From positions 15,549,001 through 15,613,000 of the forward strand of contig OZ005621.1 of the NCBI GenBank assembly GCA_963930655.1: 64,000 nucleotides of DNA, read 5' to 3'. A program made the position numbers and the translations under genes. The notes below the pieces were generated by a model that searched no databases, was not told the DNA's origin, and saw nothing but the letters and a program-made list of their open reading frames with translations. This document shows, in pieces, positions 1-26,300 of the stretch (positions are counted from its first letter, which is position 1; each line of letters starts with the position of its first letter). This stretch comes from Myrica gale. Its lineage: Eukaryota; Streptophyta; Magnoliopsida; Fagales; Myricaceae.

Positions 1-3000
1 GAGCTCGAAATGGAGCAGAACAATGCTCAGACGCCCATTCCTACACAAGAAGCCACAAAATCAGTATCAGTGTAGCAGAGGATCCACTGGGTTGATTGAA
101 ATGAAAACCATGCTCCTATATACTGGTAAATCTTAATGATAACAGAGAAGGAAGAGACAAAAGACTGCCATTGTCATAGCAAGAAAATGCAATATGCATT
201 AAATTATTGTCATTGGTATGGGAGCGGAGGGATAGACCTACAGCGTATGATGTTTCTCCTAATGATAATATATGAGCCATTGAGCACAAGCATGTCCAAG
301 TTTTGCATATATGAACCATATTAGAAATTACAAGTGGTCTTCTTCGACAGCCAAAGTTATAACGTCACCATTATTGATACTAAGAAGGAAGTTGCAACTG
401 ACAAAACAAGCACCTGCAACTGTAGCGCCTCTGAGCGAGAGCGAATTTGCTTCCTGGCAGGTCTAGCACTCCCAAAGTCCATTAATATGGCAAGAGGTGG
501 TTGTCCTTTTCTATGAGTTATAAGAACATTACCAGGTTTGATGTCATTATGTGCATATGGGGGGTCAAAACTATGCATATGCTTGAGTCCTGCACAAAGC
601 TGTGAAATTAAAATTCTCAGTTAAAATAGCAATATCCAATGGAACATATAAGATCAATATATCTAAAAATACTACCAACGTGAACTTAAGAGAGAAAAAA
701 ATAAACTTCATTAGCCCTTCAGATAGGATCTAGAACACTAGAAGTAAATGCATCCACCTTGAGGATAATAACAACCAACTGTGACTCTCAGATAGTAACT
801 AACCAATATATTTCGACGATTGCCAGGTTGGTGTTAAGAATTGGTGACAGAAGAGAGAATAATAATTTCGATACTATAAAGCCACCTTAGGCAGTATCAT
901 GTCATGTAACAAAGCAAATAACAATAGATCCCATTATTCCAGTGGTTCAGTTACACCTTTCTCTGATTTTGAGACAGATTCTTTATTCCTCTTCTCAAAA
1001 CAAATGTTCCATGGAAAACAAATTATCCTAAGCTGCGGAAATTGATTTGCAGGAGGATCAGAACCCAAATAAATAGAAAACAAAAAATATGGTCTCTGCA
1101 CCTGTTGAAAAATATGAAGAACATCGGCCGTTGATAAAGCCTCCTTTTTAGCTTTCATAGCTTGGGCATTATCCAGTAAAGTTCCATCCAAATGAACTGG
1201 AAATAGCAAGTAAGCTTCATGGTTCCTAGATGCTTCTTTTGTAGCCTGTCATGAAATATAAGTTCAGCTAAATACTATGTAGAGGAGTATCTTTAAACAG
1301 AAATGGAAGTGCCTTCTGAAGAATATATAGAAACCGCTTCCCAAATTACTGAAGCATGAGCATTACCAATCAATTAAAAGTTAGAATAGATCTTGTTTTA
1401 CATTTGAATCACATACTAATCCAGCAGGGATCGTAATGATAGTAAGTGTGCCAAACAACCTGCTACCAGACAAATAATGGTACAGCCCAAAATCTAGGTA
1501 ACCGTTTGAAGCTTAAAAAACTTGTCCCAGAACACTGCAATTATCCATGAGATGGGGTACAAAATCCTATGAGTATGCAACTACAGCACTAATTACTGCA
1601 AAAGTCATTCCAATGTTCCCTTAAATTCGCAAAAAAAAAAAAAAACATGTTTCAACTACCAGCTGGTCAGGACAAATGTCAAACCCAGACCTCTAGTTTG
1701 GCACCATTAATTTCTTACTAAAACCTTCTAAGCAGAGCAACAGTCATATCTCAATTTAGTGTATTGGTAAAAAAAAATTATTTGAGACACAAGATAAGAA
1801 TACTAATGGACTATTATGAAAAACACTCAAAGTAATTACCTTAACAGAAATGATTGCATGATCAAGAAGGGGAAGCAAATTCGGATGACTGAACAGCGAT
1901 GAAATGCGGATCTCTTCCCTAACCAACTCCAACTGTTCAGTATTCTGAATGAGAACTTTTTTCATGGCATAAGTGCCATCATCTGCAACCAAAGTTAAAA
2001 AAAAACTGAAAAACCAAATTCAAATCCTCTAGAACACAAAACGAAACAAAAAACAAGACTCGATTTTCTTTTTCATCAACTGACTGCAAAGACAAAAGGA
2101 GAAACAAATGCAAAACACACACAAATATATGAAAAAACCACATTATGGTGGTACCCCATCCAACTTGAGAAGGAGTCGCCCATTTTCACCTGTTTAATAA
2201 ATTTAAGATATTCAGAAGATTTAGAGTTTTTCTACAACAGATACCAAAATGAAAAGCCATCCCTTGAATATTGTTTTACATATGCAATAAAAACTAACTC
2301 CTTAGACTCCACCCGTTCAAACCAAGTCAGAAATTATTCATCTTATGGGTTTACTCGAATGGTTTTTACATACAAGCAATCACACAAAAATACTCGGTAT
2401 TAGATATTGATGGGATGGTGTTAATTCATAGTTTATGCCATATATGAACATATGCAGAGAGAAAAAAATACATAAATTCAAACAAATCTACATCTGTAAC
2501 ATAGAATTTGTCATAAAAGACTAATTCCGAGCCACTAAAATGAGGAAAGAAAGGAAATTTTCTTGACATTCTGAAATTATTACTAGAATTCTCCAACGCA
2601 TAGCCACAACCCATCCCATAATTAGAACATTGACCAGGGAGAAAAAGATTAAGCTCCAACAGACTTGGGATGTCAAGTTCCGGTTCTTTCTTTCCCTAAA
2701 AATCAATGGATTCAAAACATAACACCCAGAAATGATTAGGTTTATTTTCATTGGAATATTAAAGCCTGACAACGTTCAGAAAGAAGAGAAGATAGCCAAA
2801 TCTACGAATCCAGAACCACACAATTCTCAGAGCACAAATATCAAAAACAAAACTTTAGTAATAAAAAGTAACTTACCACACATCACATTCCAAGCTTCTT
2901 AGATTATGTATAAGCACATACTCGTAGCATAAAACCCCCACAAACCGATCCATGGAAAAAAGCGAGAGCAAAAAAAAAAACGACTCCGAAGAAGAGAACA

Positions 3001-3494
3001 ACGACGACAAAAGCCAAAACATTACAAAAGTAAGAATGCAAGGCTTTCACAATCTAAGATCCAGGACCATAAGAAATGTCATTGTTCCAACCGAAATCTC
3101 AATGACACGAAATCATAATTCCCTAATGCTACCATTTCAAAATTGGAATTCACTAAAATTGTCTCAATCACTCAAGAGCTCAGACACTAAAAAATAATAA
3201 ATTCAGATTCCTAACACGACGAACCAGATCGTAATGTCTCGAAAAAAATTGAAACACGGTGATGAAGAGCGGGATCGAACCAGAGAGATGAGAGGGGTCC
3301 TTGACTTTCTTCGCCAAGCCGCCACCACCACTGGAAGCAGAGTCGGTGAGCACCTCCTTGACCAGGAAAACGAAGGCGAAGCCGCCCTCTCCGAGCTGCC
3401 TCACGATCTTGAACCGGTTCTCATTGATCCAAACGTCACCTCCGCCGTTTACGGCGTCGTAGAGCGCATTCAACCCAGAGAATGAGCAGCCCAT
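1..3494 (-). CDS. STK16-type serine/threonine protein kinase, 3' part outside window
   Basis: Five exons read on the minus strand: 3494-3281, 1982-1840, 1245-1102, 599-414 and 40-1 (running off the window). All introns are GT/AG and the frames join without gaps. The protein starts MGCSFSGL, a likely N-myristoylation plus palmitoylation signal like that of animal STK16/MPSK1, so membrane attachment is inferred. Visible kinase parts are the glycine-rich loop (GEGGFAFVF), the ATP lysine in YAMKK, the catalytic loop HNDIKPGN, the DFG motif followed by SARPARK, and SEHCSAPFRA leading to the APE region. It reads like Arabidopsis At5g08160 (PK3) from memory. STK16 kinases act at the Golgi in animals; the plant role is little known. 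The C-lobe lies off the left edge. The long plus-strand frame at 3234-3485 is only the antisense of exon 1. Confidence 0.93.
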
Positions 3495-3744
3495 CTAGCC
3501 CCCCCTTTGTAACGTTTTTCCTCTTCCAAAGATATGAAATCAGGTTTTCCGAAGCCAAGAAGAATTCTGAGAACCTGATTTCATGTCAATGAGTTCGAGA
3601 GTGAGAGTTTCTCGTAATATATTGTGTTTTCGTTAATCTTATTCGTTGGCTTTTCTCTCTCGAGTTTTATTTCTTGGATCTCTCCCGTCTCGGACAAACA
3701 CATGCTTCGTTTTTCTCGCTCCGAAGTTTTTGTGTTGTCTGAGT

Positions 3745-3910
3745 ACATAATTTGGATTCAAAAATTTAGATTTAATAATAAAAATTTTATTATTATAATA
3801 TTTATTAAAAAAAATTTCTCTTTATTTTTTATAAACTCTTATAATATATGTTTACTTTATAATATTTTTAAAATCTCGATACTCAAAATTTTTACCCTCA
3901 AACATTTTAA
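3745..3910. mobile_element. Decayed Tourist-like MITE
   Basis: AT-rich stretch that shares its order of motifs with the better preserved copy at 56901-57097, including a TTTACTTTATAATATTTT block and a right end CCTCAAACAT. The left end is worn and no target duplication is visible. Confidence 0.45.
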
Positions 3911-4571
3911 AAAAAAATAAGTGCACTTCTTCTCTTTCAAAGGAAAAAAATTAAATTAAATTAATTTTTTAAATGGATCAAGTAGTTTACTATTCACAGA
4001 TTTTGCGTTCACTGCTAAGTGAGTTTATATTTTAATTATTACTGATGAAACCAATCATTTATAATTTTTTAGAATTGGAAAAGAGAGACAGTATAATCTT
4101 ATAATATTTAATGATTTTCTGCGCATTGTCTGATCATATAATTGGAGTAAAAATTATGAAAAATAAATTAATCATTTTAGCTAGATATATGATTCTAGTT
4201 TTTGGTGTGGAAACAAAATTAAATAAGTGAAGTCTAGATGTCTTTGATATATTCTAATATATTTTAGCAGTTAAGATACTACTAAATTAGAGTCAAATGA
4301 TATTATTTTTCATGTGCTTTACATCCTATTAATTGAATATATTATTAGAGGTTACATGTCTTGTTCTACAATATATCTCGTTAGTTTTTTTTTTTTCTAC
4401 GCAATATATCTCGTTAGTTGATGTTCTCTCGTTCATAAAAAGGGTATACAATATTGTCTTTTTTTCCTCTTTGCCAATCCCCTCTTGCCTTTTTTTCTTG
4501 AGGTAAAGGACCTTAGATTTGATGTCCACCAAAGACTCACGCGTTGTTCCGTTGTCATCCTCAATCGCCGA
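3911..4571. other. Intergenic, nothing recognised
   Basis: AT-rich DNA beyond the kinase promoter. I see no coding region, RNA gene or clear repeat boundary until the solo LTR begins at 4572. Confidence 0.6.
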
Positions 4572-7014
4572 TGTCACGCCCCGAACGCTAGCCCGAAGGG
4601 GGTTAATGACAACCGCGAACATCCACTCAATGAATGTTCCAGCGTTTTCTCTTATTCTTGCGGCGGAAAATATTATTTTTACACATACATCTGAGAGAGA
4701 CGGGCCAAAGAGATTTACTTAAACTTCAACTTACACAATCGACTACAACGGTAATGGGGTAAGCAATAGCATGGTCGCATGGCCGAGGTACAAGATCTAA
4801 GGAATTCCAACAAAACTTCTCATATTGACCTACTGATAACGTCTTCACATTACACCCTGAATCCTTATATACCTTACAATATTGCTTAGCATCCTGCTGC
4901 CTCAGTATGATATCAAGCACTCTTAGTGCTTCATATGAACTATCCAACCCCTGCTTCAGTTTACAACGTCTAGGATACTTGACATCTAAACTTACTACGT
5001 CAAGTAATCATTCCAATTCTGATCTTGTGGGCTACTTGCTCTCCATTTACCCCTGACATCAGGGTTGTGCGTTCCCGTTGGAACTATTCCCTTTCCCTTG
5101 GGAATACGTCATTTGGTTGAACTAGCCTTTGAGGTAGCCCCAAGCCTAATGGCTAGATTCAACCCTTAGAGGTTCACACCTTCTTGCAAGCATCCTTCAG
5201 TGTGATTGCACATACCTCGTGGGCTACCCATCCTTCTTGCAAGCATCCTTCGGTATGGGTGTCCTAGGTGACATCCACCCTTCACGTAAACGTCCTTCAG
5301 TATGGATACACCTTCTTAACTGGTACGGTACCGACCGACTTTAACTCATTAACTTAACTTGTCATAAAGTAGCATAAAATGATACTTTCATTTGCATAAA
5401 ATTTCTCTTTCTTTCTCATGAGAAAAATGAATGCAAATGCTCATGGTGTACTCATGTCATGCTTGATGATGAGAAATCTTAAATTCTTCTCATACTTTCA
5501 TTTGCACAAAACTTTCTTTTTCATGCAAATGCTTATGTCATGTCGTAATAAATCATGAGTATTCATGCTGTGCATCATTCCAGTTTCTTTTTAAAAATGT
5601 AAACTTATACTTACAATCCTCTTACTTCCACTTACCTTCGTTTGCTTGAGCGTTGAGCGTCACTTTACCTACAATCGAGTCATACTAGCGTTATTCGATG
5701 GTTCCCTAGCGAGCGAATAATCAATCAATTACTCGCACTTCATCATACAAAATCATCCATATTCTTGATCATCATACATATCACCCATTTTCTTGATTTC
5801 TATTTGGTGATCTTACAACACCAGGTATTTTCTTAAGTGAAAAACCTAGTAGGGTTTCCTAATAGGTCAATCGGGAACTAGAAATATAGGAGGAATTTCT
5901 TGAAATTCGGATGAAACCGCTCGAGCGCCTGCAGGGCGTACCTCGGGCGAAACGTCTCTGTAAGAAAATCTCGGACTATTAGCTAGATCTGTTGTCGAGC
6001 GTACCTCGGGCTGTAGTCAATGTTCAAAGCACAACTTATGTTATACACCTCCAAAATCCACGAAATTTGTCTTAAAATACTCTCCTTTCACACCCTCATT
6101 CTCAAGACTTCAATTTTTCTCACATTCCAACTAAATCTCTCAGCTAAAACATGAATTCATCTCATAAATTCAAGTTATTGCCTTTCTCCCTTCTCTCTTG
6201 GTCTTTATATCAAACACCTAGAGTTCATACTTGATTTTTCTTGGGTGCTAATTACCAAATTTGGCCACATTCTCCATGGTTTCATATACAACCTTAAAGC
6301 TTGCTAGATCTACATTTTCTTCAAAGAACACACATGAACACAACATATAAACAAGGAGAAAACCAAACAAACTTCACAACCAACAACCATCAAAAAAAGG
6401 AAAAGAGAAAATGGGTGAAAATGGGTATGGCTTGGCCGGCCAAAACCACTCACCTCCTTCTCTCTCTCTTTCTTTTCTTCTTCTTCCCTTATTCTTTCTT
6501 CTTCTCCTTCTTCTTTCTTCTATTCTCTTCTCTTGTGCGGGTGGGTGCTAGGGTAAATGGGAAATGGGTTGTGCGGGAATGGGGGGTGTCTTATGCGTGA
6601 AAGGCAAAAAGGCTTGGGGGAAGGGAAAAGGCAAAACTGTCATTCCCCCCTTCCTTTCCTCCTTCTCCTCCATTTCTCCTTTCTTTTCCTTTTCTGCCCC
6701 TCACGAAAATTTATTTTTCTTTTCTACCACCCACTCACCAAACTAACTCTAATATGTCTCCTCATTTTTAATCTAAGGGCTCACATATTTCCAAGATTAA
6801 AGCCCCTAATTAAATTCTTCCAAATATTGCAAACAATAAAACATTTAAATCATGGCTTAAGACACATAAAAAAAATTGCAAGGGGAAAAAAAATTTTCAC
6901 CTAGACATGATTTGAGATTAATCCCCCTATACATGCATTTCTCAATAATTAGAGTAATACACACTTAGGGAGTCATAATTCTTTTAAAAAGATAGAAAAA
7001 GTTGGGGCCTCACA
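4572..7014. mobile_element. Solo LTR of a large LTR retrotransposon (probable)
   Basis: A 2443-bp block begins TGTCACGCCCC and ends GGGGCCTCACA, that is TG...CA, and is flanked on both sides by the 5-bp direct repeat GCCGA (4567-4571 and 7015-7019). No internal gag or pol region and no second LTR lie in the window, so a solo LTR left by recombination fits best; the family is probably Gypsy-like but not proven. The ends are also imperfect inverted repeats for about 14 bp, so a DNA element cannot be fully excluded. It holds a short Argonaute-like stretch (separate entry) and long C/T-rich tracts at 6450-6720. Confidence 0.6.
4854..4956 (-). pseudogene. AGO4-clade Argonaute fragment inside the solo LTR
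   Basis: A minus-strand reading gives SYEALRVLDIILRQQDAKQ, which fits closely the linker/DUF1785 stretch of AGO4/AGO6/AGO16-type Argonautes (from memory, SQEAIRVLDIILRQHAARQ in AGO4). The similarity stops shortly after, and no PAZ or PIWI sequence is visible nearby. It is too short to work and is best seen as a captured scrap of an Argonaute gene within the retroelement LTR. Chance is unlikely given about fourteen of nineteen matching residues in the right order, but this rests on recall of the family. Confidence 0.55.
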
Positions 7015-8160
7015 GCCGATCTGCCACCCTGACCCACCAGATCGACTTTTAGGTTTCAGTGCATGGGCTAAAATATCTTGCAATATTTGGAATATTTTCT
7101 CAGAAATGTTTATTTGAAAAAATTTGTATAATTCTGATAAAATTTTGAATATTCAAGTGATGTTAAAGTTGTGTTAATATGCGTGCAGAAGTTGTTAAAA
7201 AAGATTGATGTTTGTAAAAAAATATAATAAAGTGTTATATTGAAATACGTGTATTTTGTGATATTTTGATTGTAAAAAAAAAGTATGATACGAATACTAA
7301 AAAAAAAGTGGTAAACCAACATCACCTTACTCTTTATAAAATCTAGTGCTCCTCCGTTCTGTGGTGGAATTCCTCGGGAGTTGACATTGCTTCCTTCCCT
7401 CGTATAGTATTGTTCCATTGTAAAAAATATTAAAAAAAAATGATAGTTGTGCAAATATTAAGGTAGATTATAATTTTATTAGGATCTATAAAAAGTTAAT
7501 GAAATTTTATAAAAATACTTGATTATAAATTAATTTTTAGTGCAATTTGTAAAAAAAATGTAGAGAAAAATGATTTGATAGATAAAAAAATCAGAAATTT
7601 TTTTACGAAATTTTTTAATAACAAAATATTGAAGTTGATGAAAAAATATTTAGTAAGAAGATTTGATTATTATTTTTTAAAAAATTATTATAATTTGTTA
7701 AAAATTTGATAAAAATTGTGTGTAAAAGGTATTGAAGTTTGTGTTGATTTTTCTTCTTTATTAAGATTATGGAGTCGGTTGTAAATCTTTTTACTTTTAA
7801 ATATTCACTCATAAATTTTTTTCCTAGTCAAACTTCACCTAATCCAACTTTCCGTGACTCTGAAATCAAGAAACTATGCGACTGGAGTAAGTTGGGATCC
7901 ATTTGCTTTTTGATTAATATAAGATAAGATCCTTCTTGCTTAAAGGAAGCAAAAAAGAAAAAAGAAAAAAAGAAAGAAAAAGGTAAACATGTCTAGGGGT
8001 CAAAGCAAGCATTGTGCATTGCTGAGATCTAGCTCTTCCAGTAGACCCAGCTGCATGATACAATCATACGAGGCGGAATTATCGGAAATACAAGTCGAGC
8101 GCAGTCTTTTCAAAATTTCAAGAAACTTGTTGGAGTGCTCCTCATGCGAATTCAGGGACA
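7015..8160. other. AT-rich intergenic DNA with MITE-like debris
   Basis: Between 7080 and 7830 the DNA is a run of AAATTTTT-type stretches with phrases such as GTTAAAAA and TTGATAAAAATTG, similar in style to the short MITEs elsewhere in this window. Ends could not be fixed. The small frame at 7989-8171 matches nothing I recognise. Confidence 0.4.
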
Positions 8161-8473
8161 TGTTCGTGTAGTAAAAAACGGTAAGATTCTAGTAGAATTG
8201 TGAATATTTATGTGAAATAGTATTTTATAGATATTTGTGTAAAGGATATAGAGATGATTTGATATAATTATTTAATAAAAAAATATTAGATTTAGGTGAA
8301 AAAATATAGAAAGAAAATTTGTTATAATTTTTTTTTGAAAATGTATTGAAGTTTGTGTAAAAAGTTACTGAAGATTGTGTTACATGTATTGGTGTTTGTG
8401 TTTTAATTCTTAAGATGTTCGGTGATAATTTTGTGAATGAATTTAAATCCTAAAAAAAATTTGAAAACGAACA
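8161..8473. mobile_element. MITE, same family as 51408-51703
   Basis: Begins TGTTCG and ends CGAACA. It shares a long run of motifs in the same order with the copy at 51408-51703 (GTGAATATTTATGT, ATAATTATTTAATAAAAAAATATT, and a TTCGGT...AATTTTGT block near the right end). No coding capacity. Superfamily not settled. Confidence 0.6.
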
Positions 8474-9727
8474 TATATAGATCAAGCTGCTCTCAGTCAA
8501 ACCTACAAGAATTTTTTTTTTAACCCAAAAGAACCCTTTTCCCTTTCTTCACGCAATGCTTACCAATAGAATCACTTGCTCAAATAGGAAATAGAAAAGT
8601 ATACTAATTACTTGTTTAGGGTCTTGGAAAAAGAAAACAAATACTTGCTTAGGGCGAAACCTATGACTGGTCAGTCTTTGAAAAGAGGTAAAACCATTCA
8701 CTCTGACCCCAGAAAATGAAAAATAAGGAAAAAAGCCTTTCACTCTTTGGGAAACACTCAGAATTGAGATTTTTAAAGAAGGCGAGGGCTGAAGGTCAGA
8801 GATGCTACCATCATCCCTTGCCAGTGGCTAAAAATGAACATCTTTTGGGATTGAAACTTATTGTTTCCAAAGGATAAATGGTTAAACCTTGTAAGGGTTC
8901 CTGTAAGTGCACTCTTTGGCGACCTATGGCGCACACGCACTATTGGGCTTCTTCCGACAAATTCCGATCTTCAATCTGTGCCTTGTCCGACGAGTTGATG
9001 TCAGCGCATGTGGGGAACATGCCTGTGACACTTTCTTGGTGGTTACCCACTCTTTCGCTGTTCCTCCTTTTTGCCAGTGCTGGTGTGGACGAAGCCCTAA
9101 GTAAGTGAAACCGAGGTGTTCGAACCTCTCCTCCGGCCAACGAAACCGCCATCCACGGCGACTTATAGCTTTTCATGGGGCCTATAAACCCAGATAGATT
9201 GTGTGGGGCCTTTGGCGCAGTGAGGCCTTTAGGTTGTTGGCCCATCAGGCATGTTGGTTCTTAGGCCATTGGGCCTCTTTCACTTGACGTAATTAGGCCT
9301 TTGGGTCCCCTTCACTGATGTAATGGGCTCTATGCCCTGTACGTTGTAACCGGACTTAGAGGCTTGACTATACTCAGCACCTTGTACTCTCCCATTGTGA
9401 AATGAAGTCCGTAATTGCTAAGAAAAAAAAACAAAAAGCGAATGTATTTTTGAAAATGAAATAGCACATTGTCACATTTCTCAGAGTAATACAATACATA
9501 GCAACATCTAAAAAACCCAAAACCTAAAAGGTTAGCCTCTTAATGCATAGGAGACACAGAAAGTCCTCTGTTCCTGTTATACTGGAGGCACCAACTTGCA
9601 GATTATAATCTCAATCCAAAACAGTCCATTAACACCATTAATCGAACCCGATAAGTGACACCGCATCCTGTTGTCTAGATAGTTTCAATATGAGCGTTAC
9701 TAAACATGTGCCAATGTTCGTAAGCAA
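8474..9727. other. Intergenic, downstream of agmatine deiminase
   Basis: No gene recognised. The stretch 8880-9430 is GC-richer than its surroundings and ends in an A-rich run after 9420, which could mark an old retrotransposed copy, but no source gene is recognised. The 3' UTR of agmatine deiminase lies in the last few hundred bases. Confidence 0.4.
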
Positions 9728-23463
<13,736 letters not shown>

Positions 23464-24407
23464 CTTCGTGAAGTGGCCAAGCTGAAAAGGTGGAAGTGGG
23501 GTGAAGTAGCCTGACAGAGTTACAGATTATGATTCCGTCACTCCGGTAGTATTTATCGACCTTGGAGAATAAACTAAAATCAACGAGTAGTGACTGACCT
23601 CTGTCCGTGAAATTAGGGTTGTTCAACCCCAGTGGCTGTTTCGATTCTACATTTATATTGGACAATTTTTTTAACATTTTACGCACTTGGTTCAACATTT
23701 TTTTTTCATTTTTTCTTTTGCTTCATTGATTATATATCAATAAAATTTAAAATAAAAAAAAAATCTAAAATCAATAAAATTAAAGATCATCTTAAAATAT
23801 AAGATAAAAATCTAAAGTTCAAACTAATAAAAATCCAAAATCAATAAACTTAAAGAACCTTACAACAAGATTAGAATCTAAAATCTCAACCAATAAAATC
23901 CAAAATAATAAACTTAGAAAAGTAAGAATATCTTAAAGAAAACCTATCATACTCACATGTTCAGATGTTGATGTACTTTCTGCTCTGCCAAGACATTAAC
24001 AAATCACAATCTATCAGAGATACTTCCATATTTTCTCCTTTTTGGCTAAATTTTATGAACACAAAAATTCACAACAGAACATCCAATAGGGTCATTAATA
24101 ATTTCATAGTTATTAGTAAATTGATCTTTGGGATTTTTATGGTACTACTCTGCTGTTTCTCTCCATTTCACTATTTTTTCTTTTTTCTCTTACAAACTAC
24201 TTCTCAAAATTACAAACATTTTCTTTAAATTAGAATAAAAATTACATATTTATTTTCTTGTTCTTTTTTAAGAACAAGAAAGGAGCTAAAAAGTTTTGGT
24301 TCCGGGATCATTCAATGTTGAAAGTGGTGTTAAGTTAAGATGCAGACAATTTGAGAGAAGGAAGAAAAGGACTAGCTTGCCGGTAGTCTTTTCATCGTCG
24401 TTTTCTA
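23464..24407. other. 5' flank of agmatine deiminase
   Basis: The 5' UTR and promoter of the minus-strand gene should lie here. Between 23700 and 23950 the DNA is a simple AT-rich run with repeated CCAAAATCAATAAA-like phrases. No promoter box could be assigned with confidence. Confidence 0.4.
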
Positions 24408-24680
24408 ATGGCTTTTTTCCGTAGCCTGGTGGTCGAGGCGAAATCATTTCAGTTCTCTGTTAGTTCTTCTGGCTTAGTTACGATATTGGAAGAGAATAGG
24501 AAGTCTCATAGTTCTATTCGTATCGGTAGATATGGAGTGGTCTGGTTGGCGAACATGTTTGGCAAACTTGTGGAATCTAAGGATTCTCGAGATTTATCGG
24601 AGCACTTCAATGAACACCCGCGTGCATTTTTAGCTCAGTTATGCTCTAACCAGTGCGGCCGTTACGTGACTCTTACTTGA
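24408..24680 (+). pseudogene. Fragment of a repeat-borne plant protein, unidentified
   Basis: A 90-codon open frame with EAKSFQFSV, IRIGRYGVVWLANM and RAFLAQLCSNQCGRYVTLT. The pattern (a W-L pair, then an AFLAQ..SN..GR block) resembles short proteins that recur in plant genomes next to LINE or other repeat sequences, but I cannot name the family. It stops after the GR block, where such proteins usually go on. Nothing nearby looks like a continuing exon. Function unknown. Confidence 0.35.
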
Positions 24681-26084
24681 ATAATAAGAGAATTGATTTT
24701 TAAGCTTAATAAAGTAATAAGTTAGACTAATTTAGACTGGAAAAAAAACTCCACAGAGAATAATATGTAAATAAGTCAAACAACTGAAAATAAAGCGGGG
24801 TATCACAGACCTGTTTATTACAATACATTAACCACAGGATCTACGGTGTACAATGTATACCACAAAGACCAACTTGTAAAAACATAATACCACAGGGACC
24901 TTTTGTATAATTAAGCCATAATTAAACATCAAGTAATTTTAATGAAGAAAAAACTAACTTATTACCTAAAGTAATTTTGACTAAAAATTAGTTTAACACC
25001 TTACCGTGCATTTATGTTACAAATAGTTGAAAATTGACTAATTACGGAACAAAAGGTTAGCAATTAAACTCTTAAATTAAGACAACCGCATTCTTTTGTA
25101 TAAAGAGCTAATTAAATATCCATATAAAATAAGAGGCTACATATTTATTTCATATATTAATGATTATGTTAATATGTAGTAATTTTTAAAATAGGCTTAT
25201 AAGAGAAATGTAAATTTTCTGGCCTTCGGATTTTGGGGTGCAAAACTCTTAAATCATATTCTTAATAAGTATCTCAATGTTGAAAAGTTTAAAAATAGGC
25301 CTAAAAAGAAAAATATAATTTTTGGGGCGTTAGACAGTAGTCTAGAGAGCTTATGATCAAAGATGACCTGGTCACAAGGTATCCTGACTTTTTAAGTGAC
25401 TCGGAGCTTTGATTCCACCGTTATCAAAAACAAAATCCTCAAATAGGTGGGATTATGCTATTCACCAGGGATTATGTATATTTGGTTACCACGTGGTGGG
25501 AAAGCTTTCTAACCTCATATTTTTTTAAAAAAGTGGTTTTAATTTTTTTTTTCTAAGTAAAAAGTGGTAAAAAAGTTTAAGAATATTTTATTTTTATTGG
25601 AGTTTGTTAAAAAAAAGTAAAAAAAGATAATATTTGATAGAATTTTTAAATAAAAATATAATATAATTTATTAAAAAGTAAGGAGAGAGAATATTTAAAG
25701 TAATTTTTATTATTATATAAAAATATTAAAATTGATGTAAAAAAGAGAAAGTATTTGTAAAAAAAATGAGAATTTGAAGTTTGGTACTAAAAATTTTAAC
25801 TTTCTTAAAAAGTTAAAAATCTTGACTACTCCAAATATCAGTCTCTTAGGAATTCTTCTAGATGCTTAGGAAAAGAAAAAAAGACTTCTTATTAAGATAA
25901 TATTTCGTCCAATTTGGTTTGGTTTTAGGTTCATAACATACTTATATATTGGTTGTTATGACATTTTAGTTCGATCACTGCCTTTTAAATTTTGGATTAA
26001 GGACTTGTCTCATCTATGTTTTTAAGATAGGGACGTGGCTCACTTTATCTTTAATTCGTATAGAAAAAATCTAACTTGAACTCG
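24681..26084. other. AT-rich intergenic DNA, nothing recognised
   Basis: No gene seen. 25500-25850 has the AAAGTGG / GTTAAAAAA style of the short MITEs in this window, but without ends that pair. Confidence 0.4.
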
Positions 26085-26300
26085 TCTAGATAGTTCAAGT
26101 GGTAGCGGGGGATCTTCGAGATTGAGTTAGAAGCACAATAAAGAGTTTAAACTCGTGACTTAAATAGAAGACTGATCAGTAAGCTTGTCAGTCTTTCAGA
26201 AATTTGACATGACATTAAACTTAACTCATGCGGACATTAGACATAATCCGTCTAAATCTGATATATGTGAATAGGTATCCAAATTTTGAAGGTCCCTTTT
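26085..26300 (+). mobile_element. Possible tRNA-derived SINE
   Basis: TAGTTCAAGTGGTAG at 26091-26105 fits an RNA polymerase III A box, and GAGTTTAAACTCG at 26143-26155 could be a worn B box about 50 bp later. The cloverleaf cannot be folded as a working tRNA. The 3' end is not clear and no target duplication was found. Confidence 0.3.

Noticed and set aside
3234-3485. 83-codon plus-strand open frame
   Set aside because: It is the antisense of kinase exon 1, whose minus-strand reading has the glycine-rich loop and lipidation signal.
9110-9140. GTTCGAAC-like word suggesting a tRNA T-arm
   Set aside because: No matching acceptor stem or A box at the right distance on either strand.
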